DNA of 64,000 bases from CAZTDU01 sp050248795 (lineage in GTDB: Bacteria > Pseudomonadota > Gammaproteobacteria > Burkholderiales > SG8-39): the NCBI GenBank assembly GCA_050248795.1, contig JBFWRS010000009.1, positions 1-64,000 on the forward strand, read 5' to 3'. Position 1 is the stretch's first letter. Each line of letters starts with the position of its first letter. Below the pieces are notes generated by a model, which searched no databases, had not been told where the DNA came from, and saw only the letters and a program-made list of their open reading frames with translations. Of this stretch, positions 42,452 through 52,238 are shown piece by piece. Position numbers and translations under genes: made by a program.

Positions 42452-43630
42452 ATGACCGAAGCCGTGATCGTTTCCACCGCCCGCACGCCGCTGTGCAAGA
42501 GCTGGCGCGGCGCCCTCAACCAGACCCACGGCGCGAAGATGGGCGGGCACGTCGTGCACGCGGCGCTCGAGCGCGCGAAGCTCGAGCCGCAGGAAGTCGA
42601 GGACGTGATCATGGGCTGCGCGACGCCCGAGGGCGCCACCGGCGGCAACATCGCGCGCCAGATCGCGCTGCGCGCGGGGATGCCGGTGACGGTATCCGGC
42701 ATGACGGTGAACCGCTTCTGCTCCTCCGGCCTGCAGACGGTGGCGCTGGCCGCGCAACGCATCCTCGCCGGCGAAGGCGACACCTACGTCGCCGGCGGCG
42801 TCGAATCGATCTCGCTGGTGCAGAACGAGGCCAACAAGCACCACGCGCAGGACGAGTGGCTGCACCGGCACAAGCCGGAGATCTACTGGCCGATGCTGCA
42901 GACCGCCGAGTACGTGGCAAAAAAGTACGACATTTCCCGCGAGGCGCAGGACCGCTACGGCGTCGACAGCCAGCTGAAGGCCGCGAAGGCGCGCGCCGAA
43001 GGCAAGTTCAAGGACGAGATCGCGCCGATCACCACCAAGATGAAGGTGATCGACAAGGCGACCAGCACCGAGACCCTGAAGGAAGTCACCGCCGAGCACG
43101 ACGAGGGCATCCGCCCGGACACCAACTACGAGGGCGTGTCGCAGATCAAGCCGGCGATCGAGGGCGGCGTCATCGCCGCGGGCAACGCCAGCCAGTTCTC
43201 GGACGGCGCGTCCGCGCAGGTGCTGATGAGCGACAAGGCCGCGGCGCGGCGCGGCCTTAAACCCATGGGCATCTACCGAGGCTTCGCGGTGGCCGGCTGC
43301 GAGCCGAACGAAATGGGCATCGGTCCGGTGTTCGCGATCCCGAAGCTGCTGGAGCGCGCAGGCCTGAAGGTGGAGGACATCGGCCTGTGGGAGCTGAACG
43401 AGGCTTTCGCGGTGCAGGTGATCTACTGCCGCGACAAGCTCGGCATCCCCAACGAGCGCCTGAACGTCAACGGCGGCTCGATCGCGGTTGGCCACCCCTA
43501 CGGCGTCACCGGCTCGCGCCTGGTCGGCCACGCGCTGATAGAGGGGAAACGCCGCGGCGTCAAGCACGTCGTCGTCACCATGTGCATCGGCGGCGGCATG
43601 GGCGCCGCGGGGCTGTTCGAGGTCGTCTAG
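42452..43630 (+). CDS. Acetyl-CoA acyltransferase (thiolase)
   Basis: A 392-residue thiolase. The acyl-accepting Cys is in NRFCSSGLQTVA near residue 90, ELNEAFAVQ carries the conserved NEAF, GGSIAVGHPYGVTGSR the catalytic His, and MCIGGGMGAA the second Cys near the C-terminus. It cleaves 3-oxoacyl-CoA with CoA, following the dehydrogenase at 39395. A strong GAGGAGG precedes the ATG. Its stop TAG lies in a CTAG that also provides the stop of the convergent regulator. Confidence 0.95.
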   Translation: MTEAVIVSTARTPLCKSWRGALNQTHGAKMGGHVVHAALERAKLEPQEVEDVIMGCATPEGATGGNIARQIALRAGMPVTVSGMTVNRFCSSGLQTVALAAQRILAGEGDTYVAGGVESISLVQNEANKHHAQDEWLHRHKPEIYWPMLQTAEYVAKKYDISREAQDRYGVDSQLKAAKARAEGKFKDEIAPITTKMKVIDKATSTETLKEVTAEHDEGIRPDTNYEGVSQIKPAIEGGVIAAGNASQFSDGASAQVLMSDKAAARRGLKPMGIYRGFAVAGCEPNEMGIGPVFAIPKLLERAGLKVEDIGLWELNEAFAVQVIYCRDKLGIPNERLNVNGGSIAVGHPYGVTGSRLVGHALIEGKRRGVKHVVVTMCIGGGMGAAGLFEVV

Positions 43631-46600
43631 GCCGCGCGCTCCGGGGCGACGTACCAGCCGTCGAGTTCTCGCCGTGCGCGCGCGGTCTCGTACGGCGCTC
43701 CCATTTCCTCGAAGGTGGCAATCGCGTCCTGCATGTGCTTGTGCGCGGCGGCCGGGTCGCCGGCAGCGCGCGCGATACGCCCGAGGATCCGCTGCGTCCA
43801 CGCCAGGCCGTACTGATAAGCAGCCTGGCGCGTAATCTCCTCGCCGCGCAGTGCCAGTTCCCGCGCCGCCGGAATGTCGCCAAGCTGCAGCGCGGCCTCG
43901 CCGCGGAAGCCCAGGTACAAGCCGTGCAGCGGCGCGAAACGGAAGCGCTCGGCCTGCGGGATCGCCTCATCCAGGATCGCCGCTGCCTCATGCGGCTCGC
44001 CGCGCTCGATCAGCGCCAGCGCCAGCATCCCCGATGCGGTCATGTGCGACAGCGGATCGGGCGCCACTTCGACGCCCTTGCGGCAGGCGGCAAGCGCGGC
44101 GTCGAGGTCGCCGGCGATGGTGTTGACGAAGCCAGTCGCCCAGGCTGCGGTGCAGGCCAGCCTGTGGTCGCCAACCTTAGCGGCCAGCGCGCTAGCCTGC
44201 GCCTCGGCAGCCAGTGCCGCGTCGAAGCGGCCGCAGTAAGACAGGTTGAGGCCCAGGATCCAGTACGCCTGCCCCAGCCACCAAACCTCGTCCTTGCGCT
44301 CGAGCAGCCGCACCGCCTCTTCGCCGTGCTTCACGCCCTCTTCCGGGCGGCCCCAGAAACGATAGTTGGCGAGCGTCACGTGCGCCTTGCCCATGGTGGC
44401 GACATCGCGGCAGGACTCGGCAGCCTGCAGCGCCCGTGTGGCGTGTCGTGCGGTCTGCTCGCGTGCGCCCATGTAATTGAAGGTGGCGCCCAGGCGCAGG
44501 TGGAAGCGACCCGCAAGTGCGGCGTCGCCGCTCGCTTCTACCCACGCCTCCTCAGGCAGCAGCGTATCCACAACCTCCTTCATCCGGCCGAGGAGCAGCA
44601 GGCTGCGGGACTTGCGAAAGACGATGTCGAAGCGGGTTCGCCCGCCGTCCACCGGCGCTTGCCGCGCCAGGTGCGCAAGTGCCTCGTCGAGCGCACCGAT
44701 CGCCTGCGCGTGCGCACCGGCGCGCGCTGCGCGCTCGGCGAAGCGCGCCAGGTAATGCACTGCCTTCTCGCTGCGCTCGGAGCGCGCGTAGTGGTAGGCA
44801 AGGCGGTCGTATACCGGGACCAAGTCGGCCGCATGCCGCGCCTCTATCGCCTCGCCGACCGCCGCGTGCAGGTGCCGGCGCCTGGCCGGCAGCAGTGCGT
44901 CGTCCACCACCCTGCGGATGCGGTCGTGCGCGAAGTCGAAGCCTTCTCCCACGGCGCGCAGCACCTGGCGCCGCACCAGCTCTTCCAGCGCGTGCGAAGC
45001 CACCGCTTCGTCCAGCCCTGCCGCGCGCGCGAGCAACGCAAACTCGAACTCGCGGCCGGCGGTCGCCGCCACCGGCAGCAACTGCCGCGCCGGCTCGCCC
45101 AGACGATCGAGCTGCCCCTGGATCAGCTCGCGCACGCTTTCGGGAATCGTCCCCGCGGCATCAGCGCTGCCGGATTCGACCGCGCGCACGGTCTCGATGA
45201 CGACGAAGGGGTTGCCTTCGCTGGCGCGCCAGGCGAGCTCGGCGATGCGCTCGACGTCCGCGCGCCCCGCGCCGCTGCGCGCGAGTGCGTGAACGAGTTC
45301 GTCGGTGTCCCCGCGCGACAGCGCGGCGAGTTTCACGCGCGCCAGCAAGCCTTCGCGTTCGAGTTCCTGCAGCGCCCGGCGCAGCATCGCCGCGGCCGGC
45401 AGATCCTCCTCGCGCGCGGTCAGCACCATGCCCACCGCATGGCCCTTGACGCGCCTTCCGGCGCCCGCTATCAGGCGCAGGCTCATGTCGTCCGCCCAGT
45501 GGAGATCCTCGACCACAAGCAGGAGCGGTCCACGCGCGGCCAGCACGCCGACCGCGCGCGCGATCGCATCGAACAATCGGCCGCTGCGTTCTTCGCCTGG
45601 CGCCTCGGCAACCGCCGGCTCCGCGCCCGGCAGTTCAGGCAGCACACGGGCCAGTTCAGTGCGCCAGGCCGGCTCCAGGGCTTCGAGCAGCGCGCGGTCC
45701 TGCGGTACTGCGGCCGCGCGCAGGATCTCCACCCACGGCGCGAAGGGAAATAACTGCTGGCTTTCGTAGCAACGGCCGGTAAGCACGCGAACGCCGTCGT
45801 GCGCCGCGATCGTGGCAAGCTCTGCGGCAAGTCGCGTCTTGCCGATGCCTGCCTCGCCCAGCAGCGCCAGCACGCGGCCGCGCCCGGCACGCAGGTCCGC
45901 AAGCAGCCTTACCGAGATCTCCAGTTCGTCGTCGCGCCCGATCAACGCCGCGGCATGCACGGGCTCTTCCACCGCCTGCTGGGCGCCGCCGGCTTCGCGC
46001 AATACACCGTGGAACAGCTCACGCGTCTCCGCCGCCGGCTCTGTGCCCAGTTCGTGCCGCATGGTGTTCACGCACACCTGGTACTGGCGCAGCGCGGCGG
46101 CGCGGCGGCCCTGTGCGGCATACAGGCGAATCAGCGCGCGATGCGCCACCTCCTCCAGCGGGTCGATCGCCAGCAGCCGCAGCGCCACGCCGATCGCCGC
46201 TTCGGTCTCGCCGCGGTCGCGGTGCCATACCACCAGCCGCGCCAGCGCATCCAGCGCACGCTCGCGCAGGCGCTCGCGCTCGCCGAGCAGCCAGTCCTCG
46301 AATGCCGGCTCGTCCAGCGCCAGGCCGGCGAGCAGGTCGCCGCGGTAGAGCGCCGCAGCGCGCGCCAGCTCCCCGCCGTCGCTCGAATCGCAGCAACGCT
46401 CGAAATCGTCCACATCGCAGTCCACGATTCCGTCGGCCAGCGCGACGCCACGCGTACCGGCAGCGAGCGCGTCCCGACCCAGCGCCTTGCCGATCAGCGA
46501 CAGCGCCTGGCGCAGGCTGGCGCGGGCCGCGGACTGCGCCGACCCGCCCCACAACAGCGCGCCCAGCGCTTCCCTGTCGATGCCGCCCCGAGGCGCCAGC

Positions 46601-46710
46601 GCCAGGCGTGCCAGCAGCGCCTCGGTTTTCCGCGTTGGCAGGCGAAGCGCGGCACCCGCCGCATCGCGCAGATCGAAACCGCCCAGCAGCGACAGCCGCA
46701 ATCCAGACAT
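43627..46710 (-). CDS. BTAD-domain transcriptional activator with AAA ATPase and TPR region
   Basis: A 1027-residue regulator. Residues 1-90 form a winged-helix DNA-binding domain (LRLSLLGGFDLRDAAGAALR), about 95-235 the bacterial transcriptional activator domain (LLAIDPLEEVAHRALIRLYA), then an AAA/NACHT-like module with Walker A LLGEAGIGKTRLA and Walker B LLLVVEDLHWADD. About 400 C-terminal residues are TPR-like helices. The layout resembles AfsR/SARP-type and MalT-like regulators, whose ATPase and TPR parts sense a signal. It is divergent from the small ORF and tpsA across 102 bp, making that locus its most likely target. It may autoregulate. Confidence 0.88.
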   Translation of the reverse strand: MSGLRLSLLGGFDLRDAAGAALRLPTRKTEALLARLALAPRGGIDREALGALLWGGSAQSAARASLRQALSLIGKALGRDALAAGTRGVALADGIVDCDVDDFERCCDSSDGGELARAAALYRGDLLAGLALDEPAFEDWLLGERERLRERALDALARLVVWHRDRGETEAAIGVALRLLAIDPLEEVAHRALIRLYAAQGRRAAALRQYQVCVNTMRHELGTEPAAETRELFHGVLREAGGAQQAVEEPVHAAALIGRDDELEISVRLLADLRAGRGRVLALLGEAGIGKTRLAAELATIAAHDGVRVLTGRCYESQQLFPFAPWVEILRAAAVPQDRALLEALEPAWRTELARVLPELPGAEPAVAEAPGEERSGRLFDAIARAVGVLAARGPLLLVVEDLHWADDMSLRLIAGAGRRVKGHAVGMVLTAREEDLPAAAMLRRALQELEREGLLARVKLAALSRGDTDELVHALARSGAGRADVERIAELAWRASEGNPFVVIETVRAVESGSADAAGTIPESVRELIQGQLDRLGEPARQLLPVAATAGREFEFALLARAAGLDEAVASHALEELVRRQVLRAVGEGFDFAHDRIRRVVDDALLPARRRHLHAAVGEAIEARHAADLVPVYDRLAYHYARSERSEKAVHYLARFAERAARAGAHAQAIGALDEALAHLARQAPVDGGRTRFDIVFRKSRSLLLLGRMKEVVDTLLPEEAWVEASGDAALAGRFHLRLGATFNYMGAREQTARHATRALQAAESCRDVATMGKAHVTLANYRFWGRPEEGVKHGEEAVRLLERKDEVWWLGQAYWILGLNLSYCGRFDAALAAEAQASALAAKVGDHRLACTAAWATGFVNTIAGDLDAALAACRKGVEVAPDPLSHMTASGMLALALIERGEPHEAAAILDEAIPQAERFRFAPLHGLYLGFRGEAALQLGDIPAARELALRGEEITRQAAYQYGLAWTQRILGRIARAAGDPAAAHKHMQDAIATFEEMGAPYETARARRELDGWYVAPERAA

Positions 46711-46812
46711 GGCGTGGAGGATTTATCCGTAAGTCCCGGAGAAATATACCGGAATCCGTGGCCGCGCTCGGCTGTTGCGATCCTGTGACGCCTGCCGTGT
46801 AAAAACCTGCAG

Positions 46813-47013
46813 ATGGTCTTCATCGTTCGCACCCGGCGCGATGCGGCGGGTCAGCTTCACGGCGTCATCACGCACGCCGATTCGGGGCAACGCGAGGCCT
46901 TCGCCGATGCGGCCGACATCGGCCGTCTGATCCAGCAGATGTCGACCGAGCGCGATGGGGTGCGCGCCGGCATCGCGCAACTGGACGCACCGCGCAAGGG
47001 CAAGCCCGGATGA
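46813..47013 (+). CDS. Small protein of unknown function preceding tpsA
   Basis: A 66-residue protein beginning MVFIVRTRRDAAGQLHGVIT, followed by SGQREAFADAADIGRLIQQM. It looks like a small alpha/beta domain: a beta-hairpin with a Gly turn, then an amphipathic helix. No signal peptide is seen, so it should stay in the cytoplasm. Its TGA overlaps the ATG of tpsA (ATGA at 47010), so translation is coupled. It is the first gene after the divergent regulator. I do not recognise the family with certainty. Confidence 0.7.
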   Translation: MVFIVRTRRDAAGQLHGVITHADSGQREAFADAADIGRLIQQMSTERDGVRAGIAQLDAPRKGKPG

Positions 47014-50000
47014 CCACGCACCGCGTCCTCGCCGCGCTGTTGCTGGCCGTGCCGCTGGCGTGCGCGGCAAACCCGAACGGACCGCAGGTAGCGGCCGGCG
47101 CGGCGAGTTTTCACAGCGCGCCGAGCGCGCTGACCGTCACCAACGCGCCGGGCACCATCATCAACTGGCAGGGCTTTTCCATCGGCGCCGGCGAACTCAC
47201 CCGCTTCCAGCAGCAGTCGGCGGCGAGCGCGGTGCTGAACCGCGTCACCGGCGCGGACCCGTCCAGCATCCTCGGCACGCTGTCCTCGAACGGCCGCGTA
47301 TTCCTGGTCAACCCGCACGGCATCGTCTTCGGCGCCGGATCGCGCGTCGACACCGCCGGCTTCATCGCCTCGACGCTGAACATCAGCGACGCGGACTTCC
47401 TTGCCGGGCGTCTCAGGTTCGAAGGCGGCGGTCACGGCATACTGAGGAACGAAGGCGCGATCCGCGCCAGCGGCGACATTTTCCTCGTCGGCCCGCAGAT
47501 CGAGAACGCCGGCGCGATCCAGAGCGACGCCGGCAGCGTGATGCTGGCCGCCGGGCGCTCGGTGACCATCACCAGCCCGGACGCGCACGGCGTGCAGTTC
47601 GCGCTGCAGGCGCCGGAAGACCGTGCAGTGAACCTGGGCAGCATCTCGGCGGCCAACGCCGCGTCGATGTTCGCCGGCACGCTGAAGCACTCCGGCGACA
47701 TCCGCGCGGTCAACGCCAGCACCGACGCCGCAGGCCGCGTCATCCTCGCCGCTCAGACGGACGCGATCGTCGAGGGCGGCGCGACCATCCGCGCCGACAG
47801 CGTCGCGGGCAAGGGCGGCCACGTGCAGGTCACCGGCGAGCGCGTCGGCCTGTTCGACCAGGCAAGCGTGAGCGCGCGCGGCGGCGCCGGTGGCGGAAGC
47901 ATCCTGGTGGGCGGCGACTACCAGGGCAGGAATCCGGAGGTGCCGAACGCCGCGCGCTCCTATGTCGGCAAGGACGTGATGCTGGACGCCGACGCCAGCG
48001 CCGCGGGCGACGGCGGCAAGGTGGTCGTCTGGGCGGATGAGGTCACGCGGTACTACGGGAGTGCCTCCGTGCGCGGCGGTGCGCAGGGCGGCAACGGCGG
48101 CCTGGTCGAAGTGTCGGGCAAGCAGGCGCTGGAGTTCCGCGGCCGCGCGGCGCTGGAAGCACCGCAGGGCGTCGCCGGCACGCTGCTGCTCGATCCGCTC
48201 AACATCACCGTGCAGGCAGGCGCGGGCACGCTGGACGGGCATCTCACGCCGCCTGCCGACCCGACGCTCGCCTTCGGCGACGCTTCCGGCGTGACCGGCA
48301 CGCTGGACGCCGCGGAACTCGCCGCGTTCACGTCGGGCACGGTCGAGCTGCAGGCCGACAACAACATCACGGTCAATGCCGCGGTGACGATGGCCTCGGG
48401 CGTGAACCTCAAGCTCGCGGCGATCAACAACGTCAACGTCAACGCCAACATCACCACCTCGGGCGGCGGCAACCTGCGCCTGGAGGCCGACACCGACGCC
48501 TCCGGCGCGGGCGTCATCACGCTGGGGTCGGTGACGATCAACGCACCGCTCATCGCCGGCGACACCGGCAAGGAGTTCTCGGGCAAGGTGAATGTCACCG
48601 GCAACGTGAGCTTCGCGCAGGACGCGGAGGCATTCGGCCAGATCACCCTCGGCGGAAGCAACCTGAACATCGCCAGCGGCAAGACGCTGACGCTGAAGGG
48701 CGGCATGAGCTGGGCAGGAACTGGAACCATCTCCGGCCCCGGCACGCTGTCGCTGCCCTCGGGCCAGACCCTGGCGCTGACCACCACCGGCAGCCACGCG
48801 CTCTCGGGCGTCACCCTCAACAACGCCGGCACCATCACCTCGAACATCGGCGGCGCCGCGCACCACCTCCTTCTCAACGACAGCTCGGTGCTCAACAACT
48901 CCGGCACCTACCAGTTCAACAGCGGCGACAACATCGGCGCCAACTCCGGCAGCGGCACCTTCAACAACACCGGCACGCTGCGCGTGAGCGGCGCGGTCAC
49001 CGGTACCGTCACCGGCTCGGTCGCCTTCAACAACAACGGCGGCACGCTCAACAGCGATACCGGCACCCTCAACATCGGCGTCGGCGGCAGCCACACCGGG
49101 ACCACCACCATCAGCGGCACCGCCGTGAATTTCACCGGCGGCACACGCACCTTCAACGACAGCGCGAGCGTCTCGGGTCAGCTCAACATCGCCAACGCCA
49201 CGGCGAGCTTCGGCACGGTGACCACCAGCGGGCTCGTCAACTACACCGGCGGCGGATTCAACATCACCTCGGGCGACACGCTCACGCTCAACGGTGGCAT
49301 GACCTGGGCGACGACCAATTCAATCAACGGCCCCGGCACGATCTCGCTGCCCTCGGGCCAGACCCTGGCGCTGACCACCACCGGCAGCCATGCTTTCTCG
49401 GGCGTGACCGTCAACAACGCCGGCACCATCACCTCCAGCATCGGCGGTCCAAGCCACCACCTGCTGCTCAACGACAGCTCGGTGCTCAACAACTCCGGCA
49501 CCTACCAGTTCAACAGCTCCGACGGAATCAACGCCAACTCCGGCAGCGGCACCTTCAACAACACCGGCACGCTGCGGGTCAGCGGCGCGGTCACCGGTAC
49601 CGTCACCGGATCGGTCGCGTTCAACAACAACGGCGGAGCCTTCAACAGCGACACCGGCACCCTCAACATCGGCGTCGGTGGCAGCCACACCGGCACCACC
49701 ACCATCAGCGGCACCGGCGTGAACTTCACCGGTGGCACGCGCACCTTCAACGACGGCGCCAGCATCTCCGGGCAGCTCAACGTCGCCGGCGCCACCGCCA
49801 GCTTCGGCACGGTGACCACCAGCGGGCTCGTCAACTACACCGGCGGCGGATTCAACATCACCTCGGGCGACACGCTCACGCTCAACGGTGGCATGACCTG
49901 GGCGACGACCAATTCAATCAACGGCCCCGGCACGATCTCGCTGCCCTCGGGCCAGACCCTGGCGCTGACCACCACCGGCAGCCATGCTTTCTCGGGCGTG

Positions 50001-52238
50001 ACCGTCAACAACGCCGGCACCATCACCTCCAGCATCGGCGGTCCAAGCCACCACCTGCTGCTCAACGACAGCTCGGTGCTCAACAACTCCGGCACCTACC
50101 AGTTCAACAGCTCCGACGGAATCAACGCCAACTCCGGCAGCGGCACCTTCAACAACACCGGCACGCTGCGGGTCAGCGGCGCGGTCACCGGCACCGTCAC
50201 CGGATCGGTCGCGTTCAACAACAACGGCGGCACGCTCAACAGCGATACCGGCACCCTCAACATCGGCGTCGGCGGCAGCCACTCGAACGCAATGACGGTG
50301 ACCAACGGCAACGTCCGCTTCACCGGCGGCACGCACGTCTTCTCGGGCGCGAGCTTCGCCGGCACTGGCGCGATCAACGTGCAGGGCGCCACCTTCCAGT
50401 TCGGTAACACGAGCTGGAACCGCTCGCTGGCGTTCTCCTCCGGCACGGTCACGTCGCAGGCGGGCACCACGACCAGCGTCCCCTCGGGTGCGAGCATCGC
50501 GATCAACCACGCGGTCGGCGGCAGCGGGACGATCTCCAACGCGGGCACGGTGGACCTGAGCGGCGGCTCGATCGCCGGCAGCTTCACCAACATGGGCGGC
50601 ACGCTGAACCTCGCCAGCGGCAACGGCACGATCAGCACCGGGCTCACGTCCTCGAGCGGCACGATCAGCCCGTCCTCGGGGCGCACGTTGAACGTCGCCG
50701 GCAGCGGCCTCGCCTGGCAGGGCGGCACGCTGGCGGGCGCCGGCACCTACAACCTGACCGGCGGCCTGACGGTGAGCGGCAGCGGCACGCGCGTGCTGAA
50801 CGGGCCGACGTTCACCGTGAACAACTTCAACCTGCCCGGCGGCAGCCTCGACGTGCAGGCCGGCACGCTCAACCTCAACGGCACGACGACGATCGCCTCC
50901 GGGTCGACGCTGATGTTCTCCGGCGGCACGCTTTCGCTCGGCGGCGCGCTGAACAACAACGGCACCTTCGACGTCAACACCGGCACCTTCAACCTCGGCA
51001 ACGGCGGCACCTCGACCGGCACGTTCGACGCCGCGAGCGGCACGACGATCAACTTCTCCGGCGGTACGCACGACCTGGGCGACGGATCGAAGCTCGCGGG
51101 GGCGGGAACGATCGGCTACACCGGCGGCACCCTGAACATCAACGGCAGCGGATCGGGCACGACGATCGCCTCGGGCGCGACGCTCAATGCGAATGGCCGG
51201 ACTTTCGGCGGCACCGGCAAGATCGTCAACGAAGGCACGTTCAACCTCGCCACCAGCACCGTTTCCGGAGCCCTCGACAACAAGGGCACGCTGAATTCAG
51301 CGGGCGCGAGCACGGTCAACGGCGCGCTCGACCTGACCTCCGGCACGCTCGACCTCGCCGCCGGCGGCACGCTGACCAAGAACGGCGCCGCCGCGACCTG
51401 GACCGGCGGCGCGATCGCCGGCACCGGCAGCTACACCGGCGGGCTCGCGTTCAGCGGCAGTGGCGCGCGCACGCTGGACGGCCCGAGCTTCAGCCTCGGC
51501 GCGACCACGCTGCCCGGCGGCAGCCTGAAGGTGCAAGGCGGCACGCTCGGCTTCTCCGGCACCGCCACCGTGGCAAGCGGCGCGACGCTGGAAGCCGCTG
51601 GCGGCACCATCACATCGACCGCCGACATCGATGTATCCGGCACGCTGAGAATGTCCGGCGGCGCCCTGACCGCGACCTCGATCGACGTGCTCTCCGGCGG
51701 CACGCTGTCCGGTACCGGTACCGTGGACGCCAACGTGGCGAACGCCGGCACGGTAGCGGTGGGCGCCTCCGCCGGCACGCTCACGGTCGATGGCGACTAC
51801 ACGCAGGCCGCGGCCGGCGTGCTGAACATGGAACTCGGCGGCACCGCGCAGGGCACCAGTTACGACCTGCTGAAGATTACCGGCAACGCGAGCCTGGGCG
51901 GCACGCTGAAGCTTGGCCTGATCGACGGCTTCACCGGCGCGGCCGGCAATGTCTTCGACCTGCTTACCTACGCCAGCCGCAGCGGCGACTTTTCCACCTT
52001 CACGCTGCCCAGCGGCTACACGTTCAGCAGCGCGCCGAACGCGACCTTCTACCGCATGACGCTGGACTCGGTTTCCGGCTCGCTATCTTCGAGCACGCAG
52101 GCGCTCACTTCGTCCATCACGGCATCGCTCGCCCTCTCCATCAGGCAGCTCAACGACGCCTTCCTCGCCGGCGTCGAAGCCAACGATGGGGCGCTGGACG
52201 AGGAGAACCTGCTGTCCTCCGGGCTGTCATGCCGCTGA
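47010..52238 (+). CDS. TpsA exoprotein with filamentous haemagglutinin N-terminal (TPS) domain
   Basis: A 1742-residue secreted beta-helix protein. A short signal peptide (cleavage near ACA-AN at residue 20) precedes the TPS secretion domain (about 20-270): NPNGPQVAAGAASF, then SALTVTNAPGTIINWQGFSI, RVFLVNPHGIVFGAG and a series of Gly/Ala strands. The FHA motif NPNGI is here NPHGI. From about residue 545 the protein is Gly/Thr/Asn/Ser-rich, with a 198-residue tandem repeat and many NxGT strands, consistent with a long right-handed beta-helix. I see no Cys in the mature protein except the penultimate residue (SCR). It should be exported by TpsB at 55443 and act at the cell surface, perhaps in adhesion. 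Its end overlaps the FecR gene by 10 nt. Confidence 0.9.
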   Translation: MTTHRVLAALLLAVPLACAANPNGPQVAAGAASFHSAPSALTVTNAPGTIINWQGFSIGAGELTRFQQQSAASAVLNRVTGADPSSILGTLSSNGRVFLVNPHGIVFGAGSRVDTAGFIASTLNISDADFLAGRLRFEGGGHGILRNEGAIRASGDIFLVGPQIENAGAIQSDAGSVMLAAGRSVTITSPDAHGVQFALQAPEDRAVNLGSISAANAASMFAGTLKHSGDIRAVNASTDAAGRVILAAQTDAIVEGGATIRADSVAGKGGHVQVTGERVGLFDQASVSARGGAGGGSILVGGDYQGRNPEVPNAARSYVGKDVMLDADASAAGDGGKVVVWADEVTRYYGSASVRGGAQGGNGGLVEVSGKQALEFRGRAALEAPQGVAGTLLLDPLNITVQAGAGTLDGHLTPPADPTLAFGDASGVTGTLDAAELAAFTSGTVELQADNNITVNAAVTMASGVNLKLAAINNVNVNANITTSGGGNLRLEADTDASGAGVITLGSVTINAPLIAGDTGKEFSGKVNVTGNVSFAQDAEAFGQITLGGSNLNIASGKTLTLKGGMSWAGTGTISGPGTLSLPSGQTLALTTTGSHALSGVTLNNAGTITSNIGGAAHHLLLNDSSVLNNSGTYQFNSGDNIGANSGSGTFNNTGTLRVSGAVTGTVTGSVAFNNNGGTLNSDTGTLNIGVGGSHTGTTTISGTAVNFTGGTRTFNDSASVSGQLNIANATASFGTVTTSGLVNYTGGGFNITSGDTLTLNGGMTWATTNSINGPGTISLPSGQTLALTTTGSHAFSGVTVNNAGTITSSIGGPSHHLLLNDSSVLNNSGTYQFNSSDGINANSGSGTFNNTGTLRVSGAVTGTVTGSVAFNNNGGAFNSDTGTLNIGVGGSHTGTTTISGTGVNFTGGTRTFNDGASISGQLNVAGATASFGTVTTSGLVNYTGGGFNITSGDTLTLNGGMTWATTNSINGPGTISLPSGQTLALTTTGSHAFSGVTVNNAGTITSSIGGPSHHLLLNDSSVLNNSGTYQFNSSDGINANSGSGTFNNTGTLRVSGAVTGTVTGSVAFNNNGGTLNSDTGTLNIGVGGSHSNAMTVTNGNVRFTGGTHVFSGASFAGTGAINVQGATFQFGNTSWNRSLAFSSGTVTSQAGTTTSVPSGASIAINHAVGGSGTISNAGTVDLSGGSIAGSFTNMGGTLNLASGNGTISTGLTSSSGTISPSSGRTLNVAGSGLAWQGGTLAGAGTYNLTGGLTVSGSGTRVLNGPTFTVNNFNLPGGSLDVQAGTLNLNGTTTIASGSTLMFSGGTLSLGGALNNNGTFDVNTGTFNLGNGGTSTGTFDAASGTTINFSGGTHDLGDGSKLAGAGTIGYTGGTLNINGSGSGTTIASGATLNANGRTFGGTGKIVNEGTFNLATSTVSGALDNKGTLNSAGASTVNGALDLTSGTLDLAAGGTLTKNGAAATWTGGAIAGTGSYTGGLAFSGSGARTLDGPSFSLGATTLPGGSLKVQGGTLGFSGTATVASGATLEAAGGTITSTADIDVSGTLRMSGGALTATSIDVLSGGTLSGTGTVDANVANAGTVAVGASAGTLTVDGDYTQAAAGVLNMELGGTAQGTSYDLLKITGNASLGGTLKLGLIDGFTGAAGNVFDLLTYASRSGDFSTFTLPSGYTFSSAPNATFYRMTLDSVSGSLSSSTQALTSSITASLALSIRQLNDAFLAGVEANDGALDEENLLSSGLSCR
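48646..50290 (+). repeat. 594-bp tandem repeats inside tpsA
   Basis: Three units with a period of exactly 594 bp (198 codons), starting near 48646, 49240 and 49834. Units 2 and 3 are nearly identical at DNA level over more than 350 bp (for example from 49250 and 49844), while unit 1 is clearly diverged. Unit 3 loses similarity after about 50290. Each unit encodes a stretch such as LPSGQTLALTTTGSHA followed by LLLNDSSVLNNSGTYQFN. Recent duplication or gene conversion is likely and copy number may vary between strains. Confidence 0.92.

Noticed and set aside
43387..45753. A 788-codon plus-strand frame through the end of thiolase and the BTAD regulator
   Set aside because: It crosses two real genes and has the skewed Arg/Ala composition of a shadow frame.
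46857..49094. A 745-codon open frame on the strand opposite tpsA, and similar long antisense frames at 49914-51071 and elsewhere in tpsA
   Set aside because: It follows codon bias and Gly/Ala/Asn repeats of the true gene in reverse. The translations are low-complexity, have no domain pattern, and repeat with the same 594-bp period as tpsA.
48646..50290. Possible CRISPR-like or satellite array
   Set aside because: The period is 594 bp, in frame, and the repeats encode beta-helix strands. There are no short repeat-spacer units.
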